Source: a virus. Taken from it: a DNA stretch of 26,268 nt. Of the stretch, positions 1-8,513 are shown in pieces. The position numbers and the translations under genes are program-made. The stretch is taken from the IMG/VR virus record IMGVR_UViG_3300008450_000386, positions 1-26,268 of that record; one strand, 5' to 3'. The notes under the pieces are model-generated. The model worked only from the letters and a program-made list of their open reading frames with translations, was not told the DNA's origin and made no database searches. How positions within the stretch are numbered: position 1 is the stretch's first letter; every line of letters begins with the position of its first letter.

Positions 1-120
1 AGATGAAAAATAAATTGCACTTGTTACACCAGTTGTGGCACTACTATAATCTACAATAGCTAGTATTGAATTTGGTGCCCCTGAAGTGACAAAAGGTAGT
101 TGTGAAATTCTTAAATCCAT
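1..120 (-). CDS. N-terminal part of a virion/fibre-like protein, cut by window edge
   Basis: An ATG at 120-118 opens a minus-strand frame that runs without a stop to base 1, giving 40 residues that begin MDLRISQLPFVTSG. The gene continues beyond the window. The opening pattern, a short Ile-Ser-x-Leu-Pro stretch followed by a small hydrophobic strand (SILAIVDYSS) and a Thr-rich turn, resembles the starts of many phage tail-fibre and head-decoration proteins of the 'KISELP...D.L.VV..G.T' type. That family resemblance is from memory. The frame starts 2 bases after the stop of the 92-residue gene and carries an ATATTTAT motif just upstream (125-132), so it may head a further late transcription unit. 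No SD sequence is visible. Function beyond 'structural' is inference. Confidence 0.6.
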   Translation of the reverse strand, partial: MDLRISQLPFVTSGAPNSILAIVDYSSATTGVTSAIYFSS

Positions 121-122
121 AA

Positions 123-401
123 TTATAAATATATTCTAAAACCGTCTTCTTGTAATATATAAAATCCGTTCTCTTGTAATAAATACTCAGGAGGGCAACT
201 TACTATTTCAAAATATTCACATAAAGTGGAATCAACAATTTTGAACATCAAAGTATCTGCCGTTTGAAATAGTGATGATAGTACAAATGTTCCTCCTGTT
301 GACCCTAGTAATTGACAATTATTACCATATTCATCACAAACATATAAAGTATATGGTGGAGTTCCTCCTGTAATTCCTGATATTGTTACTTGGTATGACA
401 T
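123..401 (-). CDS. Small protein with a single SprB-like domain and a duplicated C-terminal motif
   Basis: This 92-residue protein begins with one domain resembling the SprB/Ig-like repeats of the gene just upstream: GGTPPYTLYV near residues 12-21, a central loop, then a strand ending near ...FEIVSC at about residue 69. Repeat 1 of the 764-residue protein has the matching GGVPPYTI. The C-terminus carries a short internal duplication (LLQENGFYI followed by LQEDGFRIY), a type of tail often seen at the ends of phage structural proteins. The start overlaps the stop of the 764-residue gene as TAATG (399-403), which suggests translational coupling and a shared assembly role. It may be a fibre tip, a fibre accessory protein or a detached repeat. 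No signal peptide or membrane segment is visible. Confidence 0.75.
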   Translation of the reverse strand: MSYQVTISGITGGTPPYTLYVCDEYGNNCQLLGSTGGTFVLSSLFQTADTLMFKIVDSTLCEYFEIVSCPPEYLLQENGFYILQEDGFRIYL

Positions 402-2695
402 TATACTCCACAGACTACATCATAGACAATACTTAAACCTAGTGAAAAATCCGCATCGGAAAGCGGATCATAATCACCACTACAAGTTGATGTTATGGTT
501 AGTGTGTTATCCGTTAAGTTTATTTGATAAGTGTCAATATCTGTTATTCCTGAAAGAATACCCTCAATTGTTGATTGCCAAAGAGTGTCTTGTGGTATAT
601 CATTTAATGTTGTTGCGGTATAAAATGTTTCAGTAAATGCCGAACCATTAATTGTAATTTCACAAGTTAATTCGGCAGAATTAAAAATACAATTGGTATA
701 ACCTGATGTAATATCGATAAATCCTTCGTTTAACATTTCACTTATACCTCTTTGATTACCCGATGTTGTTGTAAATGTATTTTTACAAATAGTGTATAAC
801 TCATAAGATGTTACATTAGTTCCTAAACAAGTTATTGTCGCATATTGGGTATTGGTACATCCTGATGCGTCTGTAACAACAACTGAATATGTACCAGCAG
901 ATAAACTTGACGCAGTTGACCCTGTTTGTCCATCTGACCAAACATATGTAAATGGTGGTTCGCCGGCAAATATAACAACACTTGCGGTCCCATCATTACT
1001 ACCCGTACAATTTGTCGTAGATAATGATGAGGTTAAAGACCCACCTGTATTAACTGTGAATCCTGAACTAACAGAACAACCATCATAATCGGTAACAGTT
1101 ATTGTGTATGTACCGGCAGGTAAATTATTATAGGTAATCGCACTTAGTGGTGAGTCTATAATGGTATTACCATTACTTAATACGTAATCTAAAGGTGACG
1201 TGTATCCAGTACCTACAGTTACCAACACATTACCATTTGATTGTCCACAAGTTGACCCTGTTGTTGACGCACTTATTGAAAATTTTTGATTAGATGATAC
1301 ATTAACATTTGTCGTATAAACACAATTAGTACCTGTCGCAGATATCGTTAAACTATAGGTATCATTAGATAAATTACTAAATGTATAAGTTTGGTTTTGA
1401 CTAGTATTATTATAAACTAACCCATTAGTTTGTCCCGATAAACTATAAGTGTAGAATCCACCTAATCCGGCAATTGTAACGCCAATTGACCCGTTTTGTT
1501 GGTTACAATTAGAATTGGTTACATTAGTATTAACCACACTAAACCCATTTGTTGGGCTTAATGACCCACTAACAATATACTCACAAAAGTTAGCATCTCT
1601 AACCAAAACACTATAGATACCAGAAGATAAACCCGTTAGTGAAAAATTATTAGATAAAGTATACCCCACCTGACCCGACGTACCTGAAAAATAAAAAGGT
1701 ACTGTTCCGCCAGTTAAAACAAAATTAAGTGCACCATCAGAAGAAAAACAAGTAGGTTGTGTGGCAGTTAAAAGTCCTAACCCTATTGGGTCAGCAACAC
1801 CTACGGTTTCTGATAAAGTCGTAGAACACCCCAAACTATCGGTAACAGTACAAGAATACACTCCTTGAGTTAATCCTGTTATGACTTGAGTTGTTTGATT
1901 GTTACTCCAAAGGTATGTGTAAGGTCCGGTACCTGTTATACCTGTAACGGCTAATTTACCCGTAGTTAAAACACAATTAGATGTGTTAACTTTCCAAAAA
2001 CCAAAATTAACGTCAGTACTAGCACTTATAACCGCATTTTCAGTATTCGCAGTAGTACCACCATTATCTATGATTGTTGCATAATATATACCACTAGATA
2101 ACCCATTATAATCATAAGGTAATGTATTTGTTGTATCTACACTTAATAATGTATTATTTTGGTAAAATAAAATTGTGTAAGGAGCACCTGTTGTAGATGC
2201 ACTTACTTGTAAAAATCCATTACTGTCACCACAAGTTGTTCCACTAGCATTAATAACTCTACCTTCAAAACATGGTGTTATCGCCACATTAATATAGAGT
2301 TCGTTGTTTTGTAACCCTAGTGTGTCATTTAATCTAAAAACATAAGTACCACCCGTTAAACCTGTAAAAGTTATTGGGTTTGAACTTGTTTGAGCACTAA
2401 CAGTTCCAGGTATTATATTATCTATAGTATACGGTGGAACCCCTCCTGTTGGGGAAAATATTACGGACCCTGTTGTTGCTGAACAAGTTCCAGTAACTGA
2501 AAAACTATAATCTAAAGGTCCTTGTATACAATTTTGTGAACAAGTTTGTCCTGTCGCAATATAAACACCGTAAGAAGAACCTGTATATGTTTCATCTAAA
2601 CAAATACTCTCCCCAACGGAAGCTCCGTATACTGTTACACCACAACAATCAACATAACTATAAACACCATTAGTTAATCCCGATACACAAGCCAT
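401..2695 (-). CDS. Fibre-like virion protein with seven SprB/Ig-like repeats
   Basis: This 764-residue protein has a Cys-rich N-terminal cap (about residues 1-60, including YSYVDCCG). Seven tandem repeats follow at about 61-142, 143-227, 228-304, 305-384, 385-470, 471-553 and 554-624. Each repeat is about 70-86 residues and follows the plan C..snG...v...GG..PYtY.ws.g......l..G.Ysv.vtD..GC. Clear examples of the ending are AGTYTITVTDYDGC and AGTYSVVVTDASGC. This is the SprB-repeat signature known from Flavobacterium gliding and surface adhesins. Residues about 637-764 form a separate C-terminal domain that also ends the neighbouring 978-residue protein. The gene overlaps both neighbours by the TAATG arrangement. 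The likely role is a tail fibre or receptor-contact protein, which is inference from repeat type and gene context. No SD is visible before the start. Confidence 0.85.
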   Translation of the reverse strand: MACVSGLTNGVYSYVDCCGVTVYGASVGESICLDETYTGSSYGVYIATGQTCSQNCIQGPLDYSFSVTGTCSATTGSVIFSPTGGVPPYTIDNIIPGTVSAQTSSNPITFTGLTGGTYVFRLNDTLGLQNNELYINVAITPCFEGRVINASGTTCGDSNGFLQVSASTTGAPYTILFYQNNTLLSVDTTNTLPYDYNGLSSGIYYATIIDNGGTTANTENAVISASTDVNFGFWKVNTSNCVLTTGKLAVTGITGTGPYTYLWSNNQTTQVITGLTQGVYSCTVTDSLGCSTTLSETVGVADPIGLGLLTATQPTCFSSDGALNFVLTGGTVPFYFSGTSGQVGYTLSNNFSLTGLSSGIYSVLVRDANFCEYIVSGSLSPTNGFSVVNTNVTNSNCNQQNGSIGVTIAGLGGFYTYSLSGQTNGLVYNNTSQNQTYTFSNLSNDTYSLTISATGTNCVYTTNVNVSSNQKFSISASTTGSTCGQSNGNVLVTVGTGYTSPLDYVLSNGNTIIDSPLSAITYNNLPAGTYTITVTDYDGCSVSSGFTVNTGGSLTSSLSTTNCTGSNDGTASVVIFAGEPPFTYVWSDGQTGSTASSLSAGTYSVVVTDASGCTNTQYATITCLGTNVTSYELYTICKNTFTTTSGNQRGISEMLNEGFIDITSGYTNCIFNSAELTCEITINGSAFTETFYTATTLNDIPQDTLWQSTIEGILSGITDIDTYQINLTDNTLTITSTCSGDYDPLSDADFSLGLSIVYDVVCGV
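824..2515 (-). repeat. Seven tandem SprB-like domain repeats (coding)
   Basis: This region encodes residues about 61-624 of the 764-residue protein. It consists of seven diverged units of 71-86 codons. The units are most alike at their ends, where G-x-Y-s-x-x-V-x-D-x-x-G-C recurs. The DNA similarity is weak, so this is an old protein-level repeat and not a recent DNA duplication. Boundaries are approximate, read by eye from the recurring Cys, the PYTY-like strand and the GTYS-like strand. Confidence 0.8.
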
Positions 2696-5631
2696 TAGTT
2701 ACAATTAATTTGAATGTTTATTCCAATATTTAATGACAAAATACTATTAGTAAAGTCATCGTAGCAAGTAGAATTACTTACAATTAAAGTATTTCCTGCA
2801 AAATAATAATTAAGTCCATGTTGGTATAATGTTTCTAACTTTTGGTCTATTGCTGATAATACTTGTGCGGGTGTTGGTACGTCGCCTAAACCATATCCCG
2901 TATAAAATTGTTCTTGAACCAAGACTTGGGTGTCTAATCTACAATCAACATACCAAGTAGATACAATACTATTTAAGTCACACTGTGTTTGAGTATACCC
3001 ACTAGTTAATAATAAGTTACCTAACAAACTCTGTAACATGTCAGAAGGGGTTCCCTGTAACTGACATTGTAAAGTTTGGTCTATACAGTCGTATGCGAAT
3101 GGTTGTCCGTTATATTTACAAGGTATACAAGTAACAGGTATGAAAGAACATCCTCTTTGTCTTCTCCATACAAATTTTTGTCTATGAAAAATGGTATTTT
3201 CCATTTTTTGACCCGTTAACCATAGAGTTGTTCCTGGAACCACTTGCTCCAATAATCTCTGCCAATAATCCCCTATACCTAATGTATAGTCTATCATTTT
3301 TTGATACGTAAACTTATTAGAAGGAATCCCGACAGTTTCTTCAGATTGTAAATATCTCCAAAATACTGATTGTAATGTTGGGTATCCTCCGGTTTTACCA
3401 TCAAATATTGTTTGCCTATTTCTTACATTGATAAAGTTATTATAAAAATCTTGAGCAAATTCAAAGAATGTTTTTTCCTTAGGTTTTGGATTTATAAATG
3501 TCCAATCAACATTTCCAGGATATGGATAAGGTGCAGTTAATCCACTATTCGGTATTGGGTAATCGTATTTAACAGACATATCCCAAATATCATAAGTGAT
3601 ACCTTGTCCCATATTCATATATAATTCAATATTTTTTGAATTAATTACTAATTTATCATTACTTACAGTGTAATTAACCCCATTAGTGTTTGCCCCGTCT
3701 TTTCTATTTCCGATGTCGTTTGATGCCCAAGATTTTTGATTATCATAAACTTTAGTTAAAGTATACCCAACATTCATATTTGGGAACTTTCTAAATTTAT
3801 CCATGTATTCTTGACCAAACGTAAAGGGTTTTAAACTAGTAATTAAATAAGGGTTACTAGGGTTAAAAGAAGAGTTCGCATCGTCAGCCACTTCTGGAGA
3901 CCTATGTTTAGGTGTCTGTTCAAACCAACCAGCACCTGTCTGATAAAAATTAGTATCGGTAGGTGTCGGACTCATTGGGTATCCATCAGAATCAATACCA
4001 TAGTCAGTTAAAGTAGTTTCTACTCTACTAATAAAGCCGTTTGTAGTGTATCCAGTATATGTAACACCTTGAATACTAAATGTGTTTGTGTTATCTAATG
4101 CGGGTAATTCAATGTATTGCGTTCCTCCAGATATTTTAGCGTATTGAACATCGAATTTATCCATGTTTACTTTTGTGTCAGCAACATATATAACCTCATT
4201 AAATTCAAGTAACGCTTCGGGAGCACCAATAAATCTCATCACATATTCTAAAGATTTTCTAGTCCCCTTAGTTTTAAACATATATGCTGAGTTCAATATT
4301 AAATTTCTATAGTACTCATAATTTAACTCAACGGGAGTGTTAGGTTTATTCTGACCTGGATAAATTTGTTTAGAATTAGGGTTAAAAACTGAAGTTAGAA
4401 AAGACTCATTTGTAATTGGTGAAATATTAGGGTCAATACCTAAAGTTGCGGATAAGTTAGATAATAATTGTGATGGTATGTCGTTTCCAACAATGTAATT
4501 CACAGAGTTCATATTTGCCAAAGCATCTATAAACTTTTTAACCTCATCAAAACTCCTACCATATATCTGTAATACTTTTTCAATTTTTTGGTCAGAAGTA
4601 TCAAATTCTTTAAAAGCCCCCGTGATTAAAAATCTACTTATTAAATTTGTTTTGTAAGTATCTAATATATCTGAAATTCTTTGTAATTCAGCCAAATACG
4701 TATCAAAGGCAGAACTATTAATGTCTAAGTTCCAATATTGGTTTAATGGCCAAGTAACTGATTTATTATATAGAGTATATCTACCATCAGAATCATAATC
4801 GGGATATGAAAACACAGCCGTATATTTTGGACTGATATTTCTATTTAAAAGAAAATCTTCAACCTCATCAAACGATTCGTCAAAAATTTCTTCGGTTTTA
4901 GTATTATTTGGTTTAATAATTAAAACTCTAGTAGATGCACTACTACCTGAAAATGGGTCACCTTTTACAGTGAATGTTAGTGTTCCCCCAGACATTGTTT
5001 GTGTAGGGACAAAATCCGTTAATGGATATTCTTCTAAAAAATTGTAAAAATATAAAGAATAAGATTCAAAATTATTAGTTAGGTCCCTATACGCACTAAC
5101 AGGATAAGGCCTAACCTGAATGTTTCTGGCAGAATTTACTGAATAATCTATTTCAAATGGGTTTCTTATTAAAGAAGTATTAACTTCAAAAGTGGTTTCA
5201 TCGTTTTTTGAATCATATGAAATATTTGAAGCCGTCTCACCTGTAAATAAACCACTTACTTGTCTATTTAATATTTCTAAACCAGCAGGAAAGTTATTAA
5301 TAACTTTAATCGCCGATGCCGAAAGTCTTTTAGCTAGTGAACCATATAATGAAAAACTTGTTATTTCAGAAATATCAAAATTAGGATATACTGTAAAGTT
5401 TTTTTGTATTACACGTTTAACTTGTTCAATATTATCTATTTTTAAATTATCTAATGTGTAAAAATCTGAAAATATACCAGTATCAAACTTCCTATTAGAT
5501 TTTTCATATATTGCCGTTGTAAATTCAAAATTACCTTGCGTAAGCCCACCACCGTCAGTTAGTTGTAAACCAACTAAATTGTCAGAAAATGTTTTGACAC
5601 CACCAGGAGGAAAAAATATTTTATTAGCCAT
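2695..5631 (-). CDS. Large baseplate/tail structural protein with tail-protein-I-like motif
   Basis: This 978-residue protein is not one I can name. Around residues 440-475 it has KGTRKSLEYVMRFIG flanked by hydrophobic helices. This resembles the 'long enough chain, then K[ST]GT..SI.[FY]LLR..G' helix of P2-type tail protein I and related baseplate proteins of distant T4-like phages. A Cys cluster lies at about 828-850 (GCSFIPVTCIPCKYNG, Cys828, 835 and 838), which could bind metal or form disulfides. The last ~130 residues match the C-terminal domain of the downstream 764-residue fibre protein (SGYT..C, FYTG...DVP, NSTC). The start follows the preceding stop as TAATG, without an SD. The position between baseplate genes and the SprB fibre suggests a connector from baseplate to fibre. 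That role is inference. Confidence 0.75.
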   Translation of the reverse strand: MANKIFFPPGGVKTFSDNLVGLQLTDGGGLTQGNFEFTTAIYEKSNRKFDTGIFSDFYTLDNLKIDNIEQVKRVIQKNFTVYPNFDISEITSFSLYGSLAKRLSASAIKVINNFPAGLEILNRQVSGLFTGETASNISYDSKNDETTFEVNTSLIRNPFEIDYSVNSARNIQVRPYPVSAYRDLTNNFESYSLYFYNFLEEYPLTDFVPTQTMSGGTLTFTVKGDPFSGSSASTRVLIIKPNNTKTEEIFDESFDEVEDFLLNRNISPKYTAVFSYPDYDSDGRYTLYNKSVTWPLNQYWNLDINSSAFDTYLAELQRISDILDTYKTNLISRFLITGAFKEFDTSDQKIEKVLQIYGRSFDEVKKFIDALANMNSVNYIVGNDIPSQLLSNLSATLGIDPNISPITNESFLTSVFNPNSKQIYPGQNKPNTPVELNYEYYRNLILNSAYMFKTKGTRKSLEYVMRFIGAPEALLEFNEVIYVADTKVNMDKFDVQYAKISGGTQYIELPALDNTNTFSIQGVTYTGYTTNGFISRVETTLTDYGIDSDGYPMSPTPTDTNFYQTGAGWFEQTPKHRSPEVADDANSSFNPSNPYLITSLKPFTFGQEYMDKFRKFPNMNVGYTLTKVYDNQKSWASNDIGNRKDGANTNGVNYTVSNDKLVINSKNIELYMNMGQGITYDIWDMSVKYDYPIPNSGLTAPYPYPGNVDWTFINPKPKEKTFFEFAQDFYNNFINVRNRQTIFDGKTGGYPTLQSVFWRYLQSEETVGIPSNKFTYQKMIDYTLGIGDYWQRLLEQVVPGTTLWLTGQKMENTIFHRQKFVWRRQRGCSFIPVTCIPCKYNGQPFAYDCIDQTLQCQLQGTPSDMLQSLLGNLLLTSGYTQTQCDLNSIVSTWYVDCRLDTQVLVQEQFYTGYGLGDVPTPAQVLSAIDQKLETLYQHGLNYYFAGNTLIVSNSTCYDDFTNSILSLNIGINIQINCN

Positions 5632-6539
5632 TAAGTAATAATATTTGTAAAGTTTTTACTAAAATCTATGTTATTACCCCTATCCTGTCTAACCTCATAC
5701 AATAACTCATTAAAGTTATCTCTAACCTCAAACAAGTTGTATTGTTTGTATATATTACCAGCACTGTCGTACAATGTATATATACCATCCTCAATACTCT
5801 TAGTTTGATTACCATAAAGAGCTATCGCAATAGTATCTAAATCATAATCAGCCATTTGAATATCAATAGTGATTGGATTGAAAAAAGTATTTGTAACTAT
5901 AATACTTTGGTTTGGTTGACCAATAAATGGAGTTGCGTTTGGTTTGTTTGTTGGTGATGACGATGGTGATAAAGTACAAAAAATTAAATCGCTACCTCCA
6001 TCAACATATCTATATCTAATATTTTTTTGTGATGAATTAACTTGTTCGGTCACTACTGGTTCACAAAAGAAAGATGACGTAACTATTCTATAAAAATTAG
6101 GTATTTTTGTCCCATCTTGGTTTAAGTATTCCACTCTAAATCCTACCAAACCTTGATTTGTGAATTTATTTCTAAAGACTGATGGTACGTCGTTAATGTT
6201 AATAATTATCCCTTTAACGTTTGGTAATGCCGAAAGTACTCCACAATCCGTAATTGTAGTTCTAATCTCAGCAGGTCTTATATAAACAGTATAAATTCCT
6301 TTTTTATTAAATTCTGATGCCGGTAATTTTAAATTATATAAACCACCAAGTATTTCAACATTAGCGTTACCACCAGTTTCACCATTATGAAAATACGGTG
6401 TTAAAATACTTTTAGCATTTAATTTTTTTAATAAAAAATTATCTGTAACGTCTCTAGATGCAGTATAATGTAATATCACATCAACATCATCAGGTGATAC
6501 ATCTGCAGGTCTTACAATACCATATGTTCCAAGTGCCAT
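5631..6539 (-). CDS. Virion structural protein, baseplate/tail region
   Basis: This 302-residue protein begins MALGTYGIVRPADVSPDDVD. I associate that opening with unnamed structural proteins of marine T4-like myoviruses; this is memory, not a search. The body is rich in beta-type sequence with Asn/Thr/Ser-rich loops and has no membrane segment. It is the first gene of an apparent unit: a 31-base gap separates it from the 366-residue gene, and that gap holds the CTATTTAT motif about 10 bases before the ATG. It is followed by three genes joined by 1-base TAATG overlaps. The leader is A-rich (AAAATAAAAC) with no SD. A role in the baseplate periphery is inferred only from its neighbours. Confidence 0.65.
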   Translation of the reverse strand: MALGTYGIVRPADVSPDDVDVILHYTASRDVTDNFLLKKLNAKSILTPYFHNGETGGNANVEILGGLYNLKLPASEFNKKGIYTVYIRPAEIRTTITDCGVLSALPNVKGIIININDVPSVFRNKFTNQGLVGFRVEYLNQDGTKIPNFYRIVTSSFFCEPVVTEQVNSSQKNIRYRYVDGGSDLIFCTLSPSSSPTNKPNATPFIGQPNQSIIVTNTFFNPITIDIQMADYDLDTIAIALYGNQTKSIEDGIYTLYDSAGNIYKQYNLFEVRDNFNELLYEVRQDRGNNIDFSKNFTNIIT

Positions 6540-6549
6540 GTTTTATTTT

Positions 6550-6557
6550 ATAAATAG
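6550..6557 (-). promoter_or_regulatory. CTATTTAT motif before the 302-residue gene
   Basis: On the coding strand the gap reads AAACTATTTATAAAATAAAAC and then ATG. The ten bases AACTATTTAT occur identically before the 1669-residue gene. The complementary strand reads TATAAATA, the T4 late promoter core, but pointing away from the gene. The regulatory role is inferred from recurrence at unit heads. Confidence 0.5.
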
Positions 6558-6570
6558 TTTATCTTATTTT

Positions 6571-7671
6571 TTATGTCGTATTAATTTTGAAGAATCCATA
6601 CCCATAACTAACCATGTCTCCAATATTATCAACCTCACCCAATCTTTGTAAAGCCTCAAATGCCGAATATTTACCCCTTTCAACATAAATGTCTGTTTGT
6701 ATTTCAGGAGCCATTACAAAATCCAATAAATATTCATTTTTTGTAATTGCAGATGCAATAATATCATTAGGAGTTAGACCACTACTATTAATAACATACA
6801 ATGTTTTTCCATTTATTAAATCGTAATAATCAACATTATTAATAGTGTACCCAGTAACGTCGTTGGTTATTGAATTCACTTGTCCAAAAACTTGTCCGTT
6901 TTTATTAAACACATACCCAATGGTATATGGTACAGGTCCCCATCTTTTTAAATCTTGTAATCTTGATTTTGTATAACCTTGGACAGCAAATGGAACGGTA
7001 GCCCAGTTACTAGATACTTGATAAGCCACCGTATTATTTGAGTCTAAATCATAAATGTAATTATATGAGATAGGGATATTAGCCCAATTACCTTGTTGTG
7101 GTGTAAATACAATATTACCACTTGGGTTTGGTATTGTTACCGATTGTAATGGTATTGTTATTGGTTTTTGAATTACTGTTACACCCCATGGGTTTGACCC
7201 TGATAAAGTTATTGTGTAACCACTATTAACTAAATATGTGTGTGTTAATGATGTTGTAGTTAATTGTTGAGTTGGAGATCCGTCACCCCAATCAACAATA
7301 TATGTAGTGAAATCTAAATAACTAACAGTGTAATCACCAGAAGTATTATACAAAGTAACTGAATTTAAATTTGTGGTACTATTTCCTGAATAAAGAAAAT
7401 TTGTAACAATATCTTTTTGTACCATAAGTCCATCAAACTCAGAATAAAATCCAATATCATTATAAGTTTGAGTAAATAATAGAGGCATTGTTAATCCCGT
7501 GAGTAAAGAATCTCCATTTGTTCCTCCACTTAATATGTAGGACATTCCTGAATACACATATCCAGGTTGACTGATATTACCATCACTAGTTGATGCGGTA
7601 TAAACAAACCCAACAAGATCTGAAGATATAACTTCAGGGGATATTAATACACTAAATTTTTCAGATTCCAT
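6571..7671 (-). CDS. Virion-region protein with a PKD/Ig-like domain
   Basis: This 366-residue protein carries a PKD-type beta-sandwich at about residues 104-170. The diagnostic features are VDWGDGSP (about 126-133), THTY (143-146) and YTITLSGSNPWGV (152-164). PKD domains are Ig-like folds used in surface attachment or as spacers. The remaining sequence is beta-rich and not recognised. The last 60 residues contain a more helical, charged stretch (AFEALQRLGEVDNIGDMVSYG). The start overlaps the stop of the 280-residue gene as TAATG. It is the last gene of the 1669-583-280-366 unit. It is probably a virion decoration or a peripheral baseplate protein; the exact role is unknown. Confidence 0.7.
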   Translation of the reverse strand: MESEKFSVLISPEVISSDLVGFVYTASTSDGNISQPGYVYSGMSYILSGGTNGDSLLTGLTMPLLFTQTYNDIGFYSEFDGLMVQKDIVTNFLYSGNSTTNLNSVTLYNTSGDYTVSYLDFTTYIVDWGDGSPTQQLTTTSLTHTYLVNSGYTITLSGSNPWGVTVIQKPITIPLQSVTIPNPSGNIVFTPQQGNWANIPISYNYIYDLDSNNTVAYQVSSNWATVPFAVQGYTKSRLQDLKRWGPVPYTIGYVFNKNGQVFGQVNSITNDVTGYTINNVDYYDLINGKTLYVINSSGLTPNDIIASAITKNEYLLDFVMAPEIQTDIYVERGKYSAFEALQRLGEVDNIGDMVSYGYGFFKINTT

Positions 7672-8513
7672 TATGGGTTAACATATTCATACCAAATTAT
7701 AGCTTCAGAGGCTAAAGGACCAACTCCAACTCGTAGTCCTGTACTTTCTTCATAGACTTTATACTCATAATTAGTTTGGTCAAACATTACTTTGTAATAA
7801 AAAAATGATTCTTTATCAAAATTGTATACACCAGCACCAGTTAATGTTGATTGTGGTTTATTCATCATTCTAATAAATTGACCTTTTTTTGCGTTAAAGA
7901 ATTTACAAGACATGTAAAATGTAGTTTGATTTAAATAATCAGGATTTTTTAACCAATAGTAGAAAAACCCTTCTTTATCTTGACCAGTATAGTCTAAAAT
8001 GTATTTTGGTTTTTTTACTTGAACTGTAGTTTGATTAAACTGTGGACCAATAAACCCAGGTTCTTTTAATCCTTGTTGAGTTGGTAATACGACTGAGAAA
8101 AGTATTTTTTGGTTTTCATTAGTTTTACTATCGTAAAAATCTAATTTAAAAAAACTACCTTTAAATGAATTTGAGAAATAATAAATTTCACTATCGGTAA
8201 ACGTTGCATATTGATAGTCATCCAACCAATCCGTAATCGTGGGTGGGTTATTTATAAAATCAGTTGGGGTATTTGGGTTAAAAAAATTAAATTGGTAGTG
8301 TACTTGTGTCACATCATTATTAGTGTCCCAAGGGGCGTGTGCAAATTTTGATATTTCAAAGTCATCAACACCATTTATAACCCTTTCTAAAACTTCACTT
8401 TCATATTCTTCAACACCTTGCTCTCTACCTTCTTGGTCAAAGGTTATTTCAACGGGTATTATTATATCCTTATCGGATACGTTTAATGAAAATCTATAAT
8501 AGTTATTATTCAC
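7671..8513 (-). CDS. Unrecognised structural-region protein
   Basis: This is a 280-residue protein of unknown function. It is rich in aromatic residues (many Tyr and Phe, e.g. GFFYYWLKNPDYL) and beta-type segments, with no membrane segment or signal peptide. The start is a GTG at 8513-8511, encoding MNNNYYRFSLNVSDKD. No ATG is available upstream in the frame, and the next Met lies far inside. The first 8 bases overlap the end of the 583-residue gene (GTGAATAA), so translation is probably coupled. The stop overlaps the next ATG by one base. The gene sits within a four-gene late unit led by the giant baseplate-region protein, which is the only basis for calling it structural. Confidence 0.6.
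   Translation of the reverse strand: MNNNYYRFSLNVSDKDIIIPVEITFDQEGREQGVEEYESEVLERVINGVDDFEISKFAHAPWDTNNDVTQVHYQFNFFNPNTPTDFINNPPTITDWLDDYQYATFTDSEIYYFSNSFKGSFFKLDFYDSKTNENQKILFSVVLPTQQGLKEPGFIGPQFNQTTVQVKKPKYILDYTGQDKEGFFYYWLKNPDYLNQTTFYMSCKFFNAKKGQFIRMMNKPQSTLTGAGVYNFDKESFFYYKVMFDQTNYEYKVYEESTGLRVGVGPLASEAIIWYEYVNP

Noticed and set aside
391-410. GGAG a few bases before the ATG of the 92-residue gene
   Set aside because: It falls inside the last codons of the preceding gene (VCGV) and no other gene shows this spacing; coupling by TAATG explains initiation better.
442-1088. Two plus-strand open frames opposite the SprB-repeat gene
   Set aside because: They mirror the repeat-coding strand, with no start context and no recognisable product.
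5592-5625. AGGAGG on the plus strand near the start of the 978-residue gene
   Set aside because: It is on the non-coding strand of that gene (Pro codons in FFPPGG), so it is not a ribosome-binding site.
8249-8256. TATAAATA on the minus strand, an exact T4 late promoter core
   Set aside because: It lies inside the 280-residue gene, encodes its Phe-Ile-Asn residues, and no gene starts shortly downstream.
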